DNA from: Timaviella obliquedivisa GSE-PSE-MK23-08B
Lineage (GTDB): Bacteria > Cyanobacteriota > Cyanobacteriia > Elainellales > Elainellaceae
Assembly (NCBI GenBank): GCA_019358855.1
Contig: JAHHII010000011.1
Coordinates: forward strand, 1 to 64,000
Direction: 5' to 3'
Length of the DNA stretch: 64,000 bases
This document shows positions 8,162 to 17,312 of the stretch, piece by piece. Every line of letters starts with the position of its first letter. Position 1 is the first letter of the stretch. Made by a program: the position numbers and the translations under genes. Below the pieces are notes generated by a model. The model searched no databases. It saw only the letters and a list, made by a program, of their open reading frames with translations, and was not told the DNA's origin.

Positions 8162-10132
8162 TTGGCATCTATTATTGGCGACGAAACTGACAATATTCTT
8201 GTAGGAGGAGCAGAACCCGACACTATCAACGGAAACGGAGGGAATGACACTTTATCGGGTGAAGGAAGCGGCGATCGCCTGGACGGTGGAGACGGAAACG
8301 ATCGCCTAGATGGTGGCGACGGAAACGACGAACTTTACGGCGGCGCTGGAGATGATGAGCTTTTAGGGAGGGCTGGAAGTGATCAACTTTATGGTGGCAT
8401 CGGCAACGATAGTTTAAATGGTGGTGAGGGTAATGATGCTCTGGCGGGAGAGTTGGGTCGAGATACTTTAGTCGGTGGCGAGGGCGAGGATCGGTTAAAC
8501 GGCGGTGAGGGCGATGATACGTTAGAAGGCGGCGAGGGGGTTGATTTCCTCTTTGGTGACAGCGGTAACGACCAACTGTTTGGCGAAGCTGAGGATGACT
8601 TTCTATATGGTGGCGAAGGCAATGACACCTTAAGGGGTGATAGCGGCAATGACCAAATTTTTGGCGAAGCCGACAATGATATTCTGGACGGCGGAGCGGG
8701 CAATGACTTGTTGTACGGCGGTGAGGGAAACGATCGCCTGGATGGTGGCGCAGGTGATGACGAACTTTATGGAGAAGCTGGAGATGACACGCTTTTAGGC
8801 GGAGCAGGGATCGATAAGCTGCGGGGCAGTCTTGGCAACGATAGTCTCAATGGTGGTGACGGCGATGACGATCTGGCGGGTGAGTTTGGCAACGATACGC
8901 TGGTCGGTGGTGCAGGCAAGGATCAGTTAAACGGTGGTGAGGGTGATGATACGTTAGAAGGCGACGAGGGCGATGATGCTCTTTTTGGTGAAGCAGGTAA
9001 CGATATCCTGTCGGGTGGATTGGGCAACGATAGGCTGTTTGGGTCGGATGGCGACGATACTCTGAACGGTAACGATGGCGACGATGAACTCAACGGCAAT
9101 CAAGGTAACGATATTCTGAATGGCGGTGCAGGGCAGGATGTTCTTCGTACTGGCGAGGGCAATGATATTGCAGAGGGTGGCGATGGCATTGACGAACTGT
9201 ATGGTGAAGCCGGAAATGATACGCTTTCAGGGGGAGCCGACTCTGACAAGCTATTTGGTAGCAACGGATTTGATGTTCTCAATGGCGGTTCTGGATCTGA
9301 TGAATTGTACGGTGAGTTTGACAACGACGTTCTTAATGGCGATGCCGGTGACGATTATCTGTATGGTGGCGAGGGTAACGATACGCTGAGTGGCGGCGAG
9401 GGCAGCGATCGGCTTTTTGCTGAAGTGGGAGATGATACGCTTTTGGGCGGAACTGGCGCTGATTTTCTGCACGCTGGGGAAGGGAATGATGCGCTTGATG
9501 GCGGTGATGGCGATGACCAACTGTTTGGCGAACAGGGGAATGACAGCTTGGTAGGAGGATCAGGAAATGACCTTCTGTATGGCGGCGAAGGCAATGACAC
9601 CGTGGATGGCAGCGGCGGCGATGATCAGGCGTTTGGTGAGGCGGGGGACGATGTTTTGCGGGGTGGTGCAGGGGGCGATCGCCTGAATGGTGGCGTAGGC
9701 GCTGATATCATTTTGGGCGGCAGCGGCAACGATACGTTGGTGGGTAGCAACGGCGATGATATCTTAAATGGCGGTGGGGGCAATGACCGTTTTCTTTATG
9801 ACACTGAAGTGGCTTTTGTTCTTGGTGACATCGGCTTCGATACTATCCAGGGGTTTCGTTCGGGCAAAGACCGAATTGTTTTAGATAAAACGACCTTTGC
9901 AACCGTGAGTAGTAAGGCTCGGAGAGGCTTTAGCAAAACCAATGAGTTTGCGATCGTTCGTAGCAACCTTGCTGCATCTCAAAGTAAGGCGGTTATCGTG
10001 TACAACGAGCGCAATGGTAGCCTGTTTTATAATCCTAATAAAGGGCGCATTGGGTTAGGAGAAGGCGGATTGTTTGCCAGGTTGGCAGGTAACCCAGCGA
10101 TCGCTGCCTCAGATTTTATCATTCAGACGTAA
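8162..10132 (+). CDS. RTX calcium-binding repeat protein
   Basis: A 656-residue protein made almost only of GGxGxDxLx nonapeptides, the calcium beta-roll of type I secreted proteins. The repeats begin within about ten residues of the start and run to about residue 545. The C-terminal 110 residues ([17 protein letters not shown], ending SDFIIQT) form the usual secretion-signal region. There is no N-terminal catalytic domain. The start is TTG 8162 after GGAG; no in-frame ATG lies before the repeats. A higher-order unit of 144 residues (16 nonapeptides) recurs, with ELYG markers at residues 57, 201 and 345 and a degenerate copy at 489. Likely an extracellular or surface-layer calcium-binding protein. 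No HlyB/D/TolC genes are in the window. Confidence 0.85.
   Translation: MASIIGDETDNILVGGAEPDTINGNGGNDTLSGEGSGDRLDGGDGNDRLDGGDGNDELYGGAGDDELLGRAGSDQLYGGIGNDSLNGGEGNDALAGELGRDTLVGGEGEDRLNGGEGDDTLEGGEGVDFLFGDSGNDQLFGEAEDDFLYGGEGNDTLRGDSGNDQIFGEADNDILDGGAGNDLLYGGEGNDRLDGGAGDDELYGEAGDDTLLGGAGIDKLRGSLGNDSLNGGDGDDDLAGEFGNDTLVGGAGKDQLNGGEGDDTLEGDEGDDALFGEAGNDILSGGLGNDRLFGSDGDDTLNGNDGDDELNGNQGNDILNGGAGQDVLRTGEGNDIAEGGDGIDELYGEAGNDTLSGGADSDKLFGSNGFDVLNGGSGSDELYGEFDNDVLNGDAGDDYLYGGEGNDTLSGGEGSDRLFAEVGDDTLLGGTGADFLHAGEGNDALDGGDGDDQLFGEQGNDSLVGGSGNDLLYGGEGNDTVDGSGGDDQAFGEAGDDVLRGGAGGDRLNGGVGADIILGGSGNDTLVGSNGDDILNGGGGNDRFLYDTEVAFVLGDIGFDTIQGFRSGKDRIVLDKTTFATVSSKARRGFSKTNEFAIVRSNLAASQSKAVIVYNERNGSLFYNPNKGRIGLGEGGLFARLAGNPAIAASDFIIQT
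8330..9628 (+). repeat. 432-bp higher-order repeat inside the RTX gene (three clear units)
   Basis: Units start at about residues 57, 201 and 345 of the RTX protein. Beyond the common nonapeptide, they share unit-specific residues in order: ELYG, GxxGxDxLxG, DSLNGG or DVLNGG, LAGE or LYGE, then NDTLVGG or NDVLNGD. A fourth, poorly kept copy begins near residue 489. The spacing is exactly 144 residues each time. The pattern points to segmental duplication of 16-repeat blocks. Confidence 0.7.
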
Positions 10133-10150
10133 TGCAATTCAAACCTGATT

Positions 10151-10519
10151 TCAACTTCCGATCTCTGTTAATTCAATCACATTTCCGTCAGGATCTTGGG
10201 TAAACAAAGCCGCTCGACCGGATGCGCTCATTTCTACGGCGCATCCATGAGACATAAGATGGTTTTGGGCAATTTCTAGATTTTCTACCCCCAGGGCAAG
10301 ATGGGGATTTCGTCCCATTTTTTCTGAGTTTTGCAACGATTGAAGGAACGTTGAATCTTCGATGAGATGAACTTGAGTAGCACCGATTTGATACCAAGCA
10401 CCGGGATATTTAAGAATGCGATCGATTTTTGTTAAACCCAACACGGTGCCGTAGAAATACTCTGCCTGTTCAAGGTGGGTGACAAGTATTGCTGTATGGA
10501 GATATTGAGTAATTTGCAT
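10151..10519 (-). CDS. VOC (glyoxalase/bleomycin-resistance fold) protein
   Basis: A 122-residue single VOC unit: ITQYLHTAILVTHLEQAEYFY at the start, VLGL, a metal-ligand candidate His in TQVHLIED and a Glu in GNVIELTEIG at the end, the paired beta-alpha-beta-beta-beta layout of the family. Members act on methylglyoxal adducts, on aromatic diols or as antibiotic binders; nothing here distinguishes these. It is convergent with the RTX gene (18 bases apart) and stands alone. Confidence 0.8.
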   Translation of the reverse strand: MQITQYLHTAILVTHLEQAEYFYGTVLGLTKIDRILKYPGAWYQIGATQVHLIEDSTFLQSLQNSEKMGRNPHLALGVENLEIAQNHLMSHGCAVEMSASGRAALFTQDPDGNVIELTEIGS

Positions 10520-10532
10520 AGTGCTTAATAGG

Positions 10533-10591
10533 ACAGTGTTTTAGAAAGTGTGGACTGATCAATGGCGATCGTCCTTATTCTAAAACACTGT
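10533..10591. repeat. 14-bp perfect inverted repeat
   Basis: acagtgttttagaa at 10533-10546 is repeated in inverse at 10578-10591 with a 31-base spacer holding a GCGATCG core; outer aatagg/cctatt blocks extend it imperfectly. It lies just before the VOC gene start. It could be an operator, or the terminal repeats of a very small non-autonomous element; the arm resembles the sequence after the IS1 fragment near 35090. Confidence 0.6.
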
Positions 10592-10641
10592 TGCTCTAGC
10601 CTATTGCCACGAAGCACGTTGGTGCACAGTTCTAAGAATTT

Positions 10642-10674
10642 CCAAGTATCGCCCCAGGACAGGGCGATACTTGG
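10642..10674 (-). terminator. strong hairpin, likely terminator of the nuclease gene
   Basis: ccaagtatcgccc at 10642-10654 pairs perfectly with 10662-10674 around a seven-base loop. It lies 45 bases after the stop of the minus-strand nuclease gene. There is no long T run on either side, so termination is likely but not certain. Confidence 0.5.
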
Positions 10675-10718
10675 AGGAGTCTCCGGCAAAGGTGCCGCAG
10701 GTTTATCCTTTTATTTAC

Positions 10719-13700
10719 CTAGACTGCAACGAAATCGCTCGTAGTAATCGTGTTAGCTCGCACACCGTTGAGGGTTGCTAGCAACTCATTCGTGCCTGTC
10801 AAACGAATGAATGTGTTATTGCCGCTTGCCTCGATCGCCAGTTGACCAAATGTTAGACCTCCTGACAGCGCAATTAAATCAGTGTTGTTCTGGAAGTCCA
10901 GAATGGTGTCTGAGCCTTCACCCGCCCTTAACACGAAGCGATCGCTACCACTTCCACCACTCAGCGTATCTTGACCCTGACCGCCATCCAGCAAGTCGTC
11001 GCCGTTGCCACCATTGAGGATGTCATTGCTGATCTGACCTAGCAGCGTATCATTGCCATTGTTTCCATTGAGGATGTCATTGCCATTGCCACCGCTGAGG
11101 ATGTCATTGCCGTTGCCGCCGTTCAACTCGTCCCTGCCAGATGTGCCGCTAAGCATATCACTGCCGTTACCACCATTCACCACACGAACAGAACTCATCA
11201 GGTTCGCCCCCACCACCACAGGATCGTGATCGGAGGAGCGATAGGGCGTGGGCTGGTAGAGTCCTGCGGGGTTGAATTCCTGGTTGTAGTCTAAGATTCT
11301 GGGCTCATCGGCGTTGATGTGCCATTCGGTAGCTCCGGTAATTTGCGCGCTGAGGCTGCTAGTTGTTAAGGCATGATCGAGCCGTCCTGACTGTCCGGCA
11401 AAGACGAAAGAATAAGGCTCTGAGATAAATTTGCCGAGTTCATCGACTAATCCGCCATTCCGCAGCACGTCGATCGGGTCTTCTTCGCCATAGGCGTTCA
11501 AGTCTCCTAGCACCATGACATCGCTGTCGCCTGTGGTGGTCTTGAGTTCGTTGACGAAACCGAGCAAGGCTTCTGCTTGCTGAACGCGGGTCGCGTTGAA
11601 TGCGCCTTGTCCATCAAGCTGATCTGCGTCTAACCCGGTGCCCGTACCGCCCTTGGACTTAAAGTGGTTAATGACAGGTGTAAAGGTTTCGCCGTTGGCG
11701 TTGAGGGCAAAGGTTTGGGCAACAGGTAAACGGTCATAGACTGCATCTGAATCGCTGAGAGCAGCACCAACTGGGGTAACATTTCCTGGCTTGTAAATAA
11801 AGGCGACTTTGATTGCGTCTGTTCCCGTTCCGGTTGCGGGGTCGCGGATGTAGTCGTAGACGTTTGCGCCCAGGGCTGTGTTGAGCCGATCGACCAGTTC
11901 AGCGATCGCCGATTGAGCGCCATCACCGTCATTTTCAATTTCAATCAAGCCCACAACATCGGCATTGAGGGCAGCGATCGCGCTGACAATTTTGTCACTT
12001 TGGCGCTCAAATTCTGCCGCAGTGTCGGCTCCGCGTGAGGTGGGGAACCCGCCACCCATGCCATCGCCATTGAAGTAGTTTAAGACGTTGAAGCTAGCAA
12101 CTTTAACATTGCCGCCCACAGGGTCGGGTGCGGCGGTACGGGGATTAGCGTTGACAAACGTGGGTAGGGTGGTGGGCTGCACTCGATAGGTGTTAAACCC
12201 GAAGCCCAGTACGCCTGTGAGAGCGGTGACTGTGCTGCCGATGCGCAGGGTGCCGTCTTGCAGGAAGGGCACGATCGCCGGGTTTTGGGTGGTGCTGCCA
12301 TCATCAAGCAGAATATCGCGCAGGTTATTAGCAGTCTGCTGGGCGGTGACAGCGGCAACGTTGTTTTCGTTGTTTTCGGTTCCGGTGGTGGGAATATCAG
12401 TTGGGTCAATAAAGTTGGTGGGGTTAAACAGCCGCCCTTCTGAAGACAGCAACACTTCGCCAAATCGACCCAGGTTGAAGTTTTCGGTGACGGTTAGGAC
12501 TTCAGGAAAGGTCACTAGCATTCCTTCATAGCGTTCTAGGTCGATCGCCGTGGGTAAATCAATGGCGATCGGGGCGGGAACCGTTGACCCTGAACCCAGG
12601 ATGCTTAGCCCAGTAATGTTGCCGATTTGGGTTTGACCAAAAGTCTCGGAGACTAATCCGGTGAGGCGTACCGTTTGACCCACACTCACGTCGATACTGT
12701 TAGGCGCGAACACAAAAATGCCATCTGAAGTTTCAGCATCGTTATCCCCAACTGCATCTTGGACATAGAATCCGTTCAACCTGCCAGCGCCCTGGAAATC
12801 TCCGGTCACAACGGCTTCAAGCGTGACGGTTTGTCCGGCTATTGGACTAGCTGCCCCTTTGCCTTGCACTTCGTAGACTTTGCTCAAGGACACGTCGTTG
12901 TCGATAACGTTGACGTTGAGGTTAGGAATGGGGGTTAGCGTATTGGAGTAGGCTGCATCGGCGCTGCTGGCGATCGTGTGGGTAATGATGCCAGGATGCG
13001 GGGAGCCTTCTGCGTCTAGATCGTTGACGGCTCGAACGGTGATTGTGCGAGGATTTGCGTCCGTTAAGGTGAGGGTGACGGTACTGAAGAAGTTAACGCC
13101 GTCAGCACTAATTTGCGTTTCAGCATCGGCAGCGATCGCCACATTTACTGCTCCACTTGGTGTGGTGTTCAGGACGATCGTGTAGGTATCGGTGGTTTCT
13201 CCTTGCTCATTAACGTCGGTGCTGCCCCCTGATTGGGCGATCGTCACGCCTGCCCCCGTCACAGGACTAGCAGCATAGCTTCCTAATCCATCTACGGTAT
13301 CGGTGGCAAACCCGTCCCATTGCACGCTTGGATCAAACAAGTCGTTGGGATTGGTGTCACCAGTCGTCACGCTGGTTTTACGGCGCAGCGTATTATCTGC
13401 GGTGCTCGCTAGCCCAGTGCCCCATTCTGTGCCAGGGTCAAAGCCAATCTGCCCGATCGAATCGATAATGGTGCCGCTAGGGCCGCCCTGCCGTAGCACG
13501 ATCGCATCATCTCCGTTAAACCAGCCTGCACCGCTGGTCTGGTCTGCCTGTGCCAATATTGCTGCATTGGCGCTGCTTTGGGCTAGCACAAACACATCAC
13601 CCGCTGCGACTGTGCCTGTTAAGGAAATTGTGAGTCCTGCGGTCGTGGAACCATTGAAATAGTACTGCACTACGTAGTCAGCCAAATTGATCGCTGCACC

Positions 13701-13772
13701 TGTGCTGTTGAAGATCTCTAGGGCTTTATTGTTGCTGCTGCCCTCAATGTATTCCGAGAAAAATAATGCCAT
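10719..13772 (-). CDS. ExeM/NucH-family extracellular endonuclease with lamin-tail and RTX domains
   Basis: A 1017-residue secreted nuclease. In order: a lamin-tail domain (residues 1-120, FSEYIEGSSNNKALEIFN), a Calx-beta-like stretch (about 175-285), an OB-fold segment (about 295-400, VYEVQGKG to DGIFVF), and an endonuclease/exonuclease/phosphatase domain (about 530-860) with KVASFNVLNYF, GLIEIEND, LGDLNAY and SSDHDPV carrying the Asn, Glu, Asp/Asn and Asp-His catalytic residues. The end is a short RTX block plus a secretion tail ending TSDFVAV. No Sec signal is visible, so export is probably type I, like the neighbouring RTX protein. The likely job is scavenging phosphate or nucleotides from extracellular DNA, by family knowledge. 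Confidence 0.9.
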   Translation of the reverse strand: MALFFSEYIEGSSNNKALEIFNSTGAAINLADYVVQYYFNGSTTAGLTISLTGTVAAGDVFVLAQSSANAAILAQADQTSGAGWFNGDDAIVLRQGGPSGTIIDSIGQIGFDPGTEWGTGLASTADNTLRRKTSVTTGDTNPNDLFDPSVQWDGFATDTVDGLGSYAASPVTGAGVTIAQSGGSTDVNEQGETTDTYTIVLNTTPSGAVNVAIAADAETQISADGVNFFSTVTLTLTDANPRTITVRAVNDLDAEGSPHPGIITHTIASSADAAYSNTLTPIPNLNVNVIDNDVSLSKVYEVQGKGAASPIAGQTVTLEAVVTGDFQGAGRLNGFYVQDAVGDNDAETSDGIFVFAPNSIDVSVGQTVRLTGLVSETFGQTQIGNITGLSILGSGSTVPAPIAIDLPTAIDLERYEGMLVTFPEVLTVTENFNLGRFGEVLLSSEGRLFNPTNFIDPTDIPTTGTENNENNVAAVTAQQTANNLRDILLDDGSTTQNPAIVPFLQDGTLRIGSTVTALTGVLGFGFNTYRVQPTTLPTFVNANPRTAAPDPVGGNVKVASFNVLNYFNGDGMGGGFPTSRGADTAAEFERQSDKIVSAIAALNADVVGLIEIENDGDGAQSAIAELVDRLNTALGANVYDYIRDPATGTGTDAIKVAFIYKPGNVTPVGAALSDSDAVYDRLPVAQTFALNANGETFTPVINHFKSKGGTGTGLDADQLDGQGAFNATRVQQAEALLGFVNELKTTTGDSDVMVLGDLNAYGEEDPIDVLRNGGLVDELGKFISEPYSFVFAGQSGRLDHALTTSSLSAQITGATEWHINADEPRILDYNQEFNPAGLYQPTPYRSSDHDPVVVGANLMSSVRVVNGGNGSDMLSGTSGRDELNGGNGNDILSGGNGNDILNGNNGNDTLLGQISNDILNGGNGDDLLDGGQGQDTLSGGSGSDRFVLRAGEGSDTILDFQNNTDLIALSGGLTFGQLAIEASGNNTFIRLTGTNELLATLNGVRANTITTSDFVAV

Positions 13773-14359
13773 TGAAATCTCCGTAAGAGGTAAAAAGCTT
13801 AGGTCAATCGTTCAGATCAAATCGGAGCGATCGCCATTCATCGGGCGATCGCTCACTTGTAAACCAGCGTAGAAAAGCTTTCTGCGCTGGTTGCATGATC
13901 ACAATTGGGTTTAGGAAATCAAAGTTATGCTATTCCAGAGGGCTAGAAGTTTAAGTGACTGCATTAGCCTGACAAGGATAAGTAGTCTGGTTTTGATTGA
14001 ATAGACAAAGACGCACCGAGATTCCAGGTTAGTGACCCTGCTCAGCCTGGGCGATCGCAGATTAGGCGAAGAATTTACGCTCAATGGATTTTACTCAGGC
14101 TTTGCTAACGGCACCAATCTCTACACCATGCCATAGGGATATTAAGAAATTAATATCCCTGGTTTAATAATGCATATTTCACTGACCTAAAAAGACCGCT
14201 CAAAACCACCTGAGATGACCTTGTGTTTGAGCTATTCATTATAAAATACGGCATCTTGGTCGGGATACTGTACTTTTATCACGAAATAAGCTTAACTATA
14301 TAGTTACAATCCGGCATCTTGACCAACTTACTGGAGTTTCAGTAAAGGAGCAATCGACA
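13773..14359. other. intergenic region with two hairpins and a possible gene scrap
   Basis: Divergent promoter region of the nuclease (minus) and sbpA (plus). Hairpins lie at 13825-13854 (gagcgatcgcc with its complement, HIP1 in both arms) and 13862-13892 (aaccagcg arms plus an inner agaaa/tttct), in the nuclease 5' leader. On the plus strand 14032-14136 reads as 34 codons with coding-like composition and an internal HIP1 (GEEFTLNGFYSGF, NLYTMP, stop); it may be a gene remnant, family not recognised. Two cggcatcttg copies (14249-14258 and 14312-14321) precede sbpA. Confidence 0.45.
14293..14306. promoter_or_regulatory. perfect palindrome upstream of sulfate uptake genes
   Basis: taactatatagtta is a 14-base perfect palindrome centred 60 bases before ATG 14360, inside the likely promoter. 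LysR-type regulators such as CysR control these operons in cyanobacteria, so it is an operator candidate; AT-richness makes chance possible. Confidence 0.35.
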
Positions 14360-15436
14360 ATGAAAAAACTGAAGTTTCGTCCACTCAACAAATTTTTGGC
14401 ACTGCTTTTAGTGGGTGTGGGTTTAACACTGGGAATTGCAGCTTGCACTGGCTCCAGCACTACCACAAGTTCGCCAGCCGCAGGATCTACCGCTGCAAAA
14501 GAGCCTGTTGAACTGACTTTCGTCTCTTTTGCAGTTACCCAAGCAGCATACGAAAAGATCGTGCCGCTGTTCGCTGAAAAGTGGAAACAAGAGCATAATC
14601 AAGAAGTTTCCTTCAATCAAAGCTACGGAGGATCTGGCTCTCAAACCCGCGCCGTAATTGATGGATTGGAAGCCGATGTCGTGGCGCTAGCGCTGGCGCT
14701 AGATACCGAAAAGATTGAGAAAGCTAAATTAATTGAACCCGGCTGGGAAAAAGAAGCTCCCAATGACAGCATTGTTACCAAGTCGGTCGCAGTGCTAGTC
14801 ACCCGCGAAGGTAATCCCAAAAATATTAAAAGCTGGGCAGACTTGAGCCGCCCCGATGTTAAAGTCATCACTGCTAATCCCAAGACTTCTGGAGGTGCCC
14901 GCTGGAACTTCCTGGCACTGTGGGGAGCCATTAGCCAAACGGGTGGAGATGCTGCTAAAGCTGAAGCGTTCACCACCAACGTCTTTAAGAACGTACCCAT
15001 TTTGCCTAAAGATGCCCGTGAAGCCACAGATGTATTCTTTAAGCAAGGACAAGGCGATGTGTTGATTAATTATGAAAATGAAGTGCTGCTGGCAAAACAG
15101 AGAGGGGAAATACTGCCCTTTGTCATTCCTGATCCTAATATTTCTATCGACAACCCGATCGCCGTCGTCGATGCCAATGTCGATAAGCATGGTACCCGTG
15201 AAGTAGCGGAGGCTTTTGTGCAGTTTCTATTTACACCAGAAGCACAGAGAGAATTTGCTAAAGCGGGTTTTCGCGCGGTAGACGAGGGCGTAGTGAAGGA
15301 CTCTATCAAAGATTTTCCTACCATTAAAAACCTGTTCACTATCACTGATTTGGGCGGTTGGGATCAGGTGCAGAAAGCGTACTTTGACGATGGTGCAATC
15401 TTTGACAAGATTCAGGCACAGGCTGGTAAATCTTAA
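14360..15436 (+). CDS. sbpA: sulfate ABC transporter substrate-binding lipoprotein
   Basis: A 358-residue periplasmic sulfate-binding protein. It has a lipoprotein signal peptide with lipobox GIAAC near residue 29. The mature part starts with LTFVSFAVTQAAYEKI, followed by FNQSYGGSGSQTRAVIDGLEADVVAL, the sulfate-loop region of the Sbp family. The gene starts at ATG 14360 after AAGGAG. It heads sbpA-cysT-cysW, with 27 bases to cysT. Sulfate or thiosulfate is captured here and passed to the CysT/CysW channel. The long leader suggests regulation by sulfur supply. Confidence 0.93.
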   Translation: MKKLKFRPLNKFLALLLVGVGLTLGIAACTGSSTTTSSPAAGSTAAKEPVELTFVSFAVTQAAYEKIVPLFAEKWKQEHNQEVSFNQSYGGSGSQTRAVIDGLEADVVALALALDTEKIEKAKLIEPGWEKEAPNDSIVTKSVAVLVTREGNPKNIKSWADLSRPDVKVITANPKTSGGARWNFLALWGAISQTGGDAAKAEAFTTNVFKNVPILPKDAREATDVFFKQGQGDVLINYENEVLLAKQRGEILPFVIPDPNISIDNPIAVVDANVDKHGTREVAEAFVQFLFTPEAQREFAKAGFRAVDEGVVKDSIKDFPTIKNLFTITDLGGWDQVQKAYFDDGAIFDKIQAQAGKS

Positions 15437-15463
15437 ACTCTTCCACTGATGTAGTTAAATTTT

Positions 15464-16324
15464 ATGTCAATTTTATCTTCCTCTTCTCGTTCACGATCGC
15501 ATCGCAAAAATCCTTTAACTCAGTTGATTGACTTGTCAATTCCGTGGAAAGTAACCTGGGTTTATCTCACGATCATGTTGTTTCTACCCATGGTTGCTTT
15601 GTTCTTAAAAGCAGCGACTCTCAGCCCTACTGAGATTTGGAAGGTAGCAACTAGTCCAACTGCCCTTTCTGCTTACAATGTTACCTTTGTGACTGCGTTC
15701 ATCGCAGCCTCTATTAATGGCGTTATGGGTGTGGCGGTTGCCTGGGTGTTGGTGCGCTATGAGTTTCCTTTTCGCAAAATTTTGGATGCAGCGATCGACT
15801 TACCCTTTGCCCTACCCACTGCTGTTGCAGGCTTAACCATTGCCACAGTTTACAGCGAGAATGGCTGGATTGGTTCGCTGTTGGCTCCTTTGGGCATTAA
15901 AGTTGCGTTCACTCGTTTAGGGGTGGGAGTCGCGATGCTGTTCATCTCTCTACCTTTTGTAGTCCGTACGGTGCAGCCTGTTTTACAAGGAATAGAAGAC
16001 GATGTTGAAGAAGCAGCGTGGTGCCTGGGGGCATCTCGATGGGAAACATTTTGGAAGGTGGTTTTGCCCCCTTTGATGCCTGCGGTGCTAACAGGCGTGG
16101 CGCTAGGGTTTGCCCGTGCAGTGGGTGAGTATGGTTCGGTAGTGTTGGTGGCAGCAAATGTGCCTTTCCAAGACCTGATTGCACCTGTGCTTATTTTTCA
16201 GCGCTTAGAGCAATATGACTACGCCGGAGCAACGGTAATTGGTGTCGTTATGCTGCTAGTTTCTTTGGTAGTTTTGTTAGGTATTAATCTCTTGCAAGCT
16301 TGGGGAAGACGCTATGACGGCTAA
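15464..16324 (+). CDS. cysT: sulfate ABC transporter permease CysT
   Basis: A 286-residue inner-membrane permease with about six hydrophobic segments. The EAA loop for ATPase docking is at EEAAWCLGASRWETFWKVVLP, near residue 184. Length and order match CysT (CysU). Its last 11 bases overlap the start of cysW, so the two are translationally coupled. With CysW it forms the channel for sulfate. Confidence 0.93.
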   Translation: MSILSSSSRSRSHRKNPLTQLIDLSIPWKVTWVYLTIMLFLPMVALFLKAATLSPTEIWKVATSPTALSAYNVTFVTAFIAASINGVMGVAVAWVLVRYEFPFRKILDAAIDLPFALPTAVAGLTIATVYSENGWIGSLLAPLGIKVAFTRLGVGVAMLFISLPFVVRTVQPVLQGIEDDVEEAAWCLGASRWETFWKVVLPPLMPAVLTGVALGFARAVGEYGSVVLVAANVPFQDLIAPVLIFQRLEQYDYAGATVIGVVMLLVSLVVLLGINLLQAWGRRYDG

Positions 16325-17198
16325 TTTGCAACCAGATTTTGGGGTAAATCCATTGCCTCCTGCGCCTACACAAACTGGCAAAAGAGAAGCATCGCCTTGG
16401 GCAAAGAACGGGTTGATTGCAGTTGTTGTCTTTTATCTGCTGTTGTTGCTATTCGTACCCGCAGTGAGTTTATTTGTCCAAGCTTTTAGCAACGGAATTG
16501 AAGGATTTCTAGATACTCTGACCGATCGCGCGTTTTTATCTGCGGTGCGCTTAACGTTATTAATGGCAGTGGTAACGGTACCGCTCAATGCAGTATTTGG
16601 ACTTTGTGCGGCTTGGGCGATCGCCCGTAACAAGTTCCCTGGACGAGCATTGCTGATTAGTATTCTTGACTTGCCCTTTTCCATTTCACCCGTTGTGGCT
16701 GGGTTAATGATTGTGTTGCTCTATGGGCGTAACGGCTGGTTTGGGCCTTGGCTGCAAGCGGCAGATATCAAAGTTCTTTTCGCACTTCCAGGAATGCTAT
16801 TAGCAACTGCCTTTGTCACCTTGCCATTTGTTGCCAGGGAAGTAATTCCCACTCTAGAAGAAATTGGTTCTGATCAAGAAGAAGCAGCAAAAATTTTGGG
16901 CGCAAATGATTGGCAAACTTTTTGGAGAGTAACGCTGCCTTCAATTCGTTGGAGTTTGCTCTACGGCATTATTCTGACAAATGCTAGAGCCATGGGTGAA
17001 TTTGGGGCGATCGTCGTGGTATCAGGCAGCATTGCTGGTAAAACACAGACGCTACCCCTGTTTGTGGAAGATGCGTACAAGCAATATAACACCCAGTCTG
17101 CTTATAGTGCGGCGGTGTTATTAGCAGGGTTGGCGGTAGTAACGCTGGTATTGAAAGAGATTATGGAACGTAAAACCCAAATCAAAGATGCTAAGTAG
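16314..17198 (+). CDS. cysW: sulfate ABC transporter permease CysW
   Basis: A 294-residue permease with a long N-terminal cytoplasmic lead and about six membrane spans. The docking loop is EEAAKILGANDWQTFWRVTLP. It overlaps cysT by 11 bases. The cognate ATPase CysA, usually the next gene, is absent: cysW is followed by a hairpin and then a convergent gene. CysA must be encoded elsewhere or shared with another importer. Confidence 0.93.
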   Translation: MTANLQPDFGVNPLPPAPTQTGKREASPWAKNGLIAVVVFYLLLLLFVPAVSLFVQAFSNGIEGFLDTLTDRAFLSAVRLTLLMAVVTVPLNAVFGLCAAWAIARNKFPGRALLISILDLPFSISPVVAGLMIVLLYGRNGWFGPWLQAADIKVLFALPGMLLATAFVTLPFVAREVIPTLEEIGSDQEEAAKILGANDWQTFWRVTLPSIRWSLLYGIILTNARAMGEFGAIVVVSGSIAGKTQTLPLFVEDAYKQYNTQSAYSAAVLLAGLAVVTLVLKEIMERKTQIKDAK

Positions 17199-17203
17199 TG
17201 TTT

Positions 17204-17233
17204 CTTGCCAAAAAGATCGATCTTTCTAGCAAG
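17204..17233 (+). terminator. hairpin after cysW
   Basis: cttgc ... gcaag outer arms plus aaaagat/atctttt-like inner arms form a long imperfect hairpin starting six bases after the cysW stop. It closes the sbpA-cysT-cysW unit; the T run is only within the stem. Confidence 0.5.
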
Positions 17234-17312
17234 AGTTCAATCAGACTTAGCAAACTTTGACTATTGCCTGAGTTGAAATATTGAAATAATGGTATTGCCA
17301 ATGTGTACCGAA

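Noticed and set aside
8389-9600. Long antisense Ser/Pro-rich frames across the RTX gene
   Set aside because: They are mirror translations of the nonapeptide repeats.
8162-9820. Short regular repeats as a CRISPR array
   Set aside because: The repeats are coding RTX units with no spacers of constant length and no cas genes.
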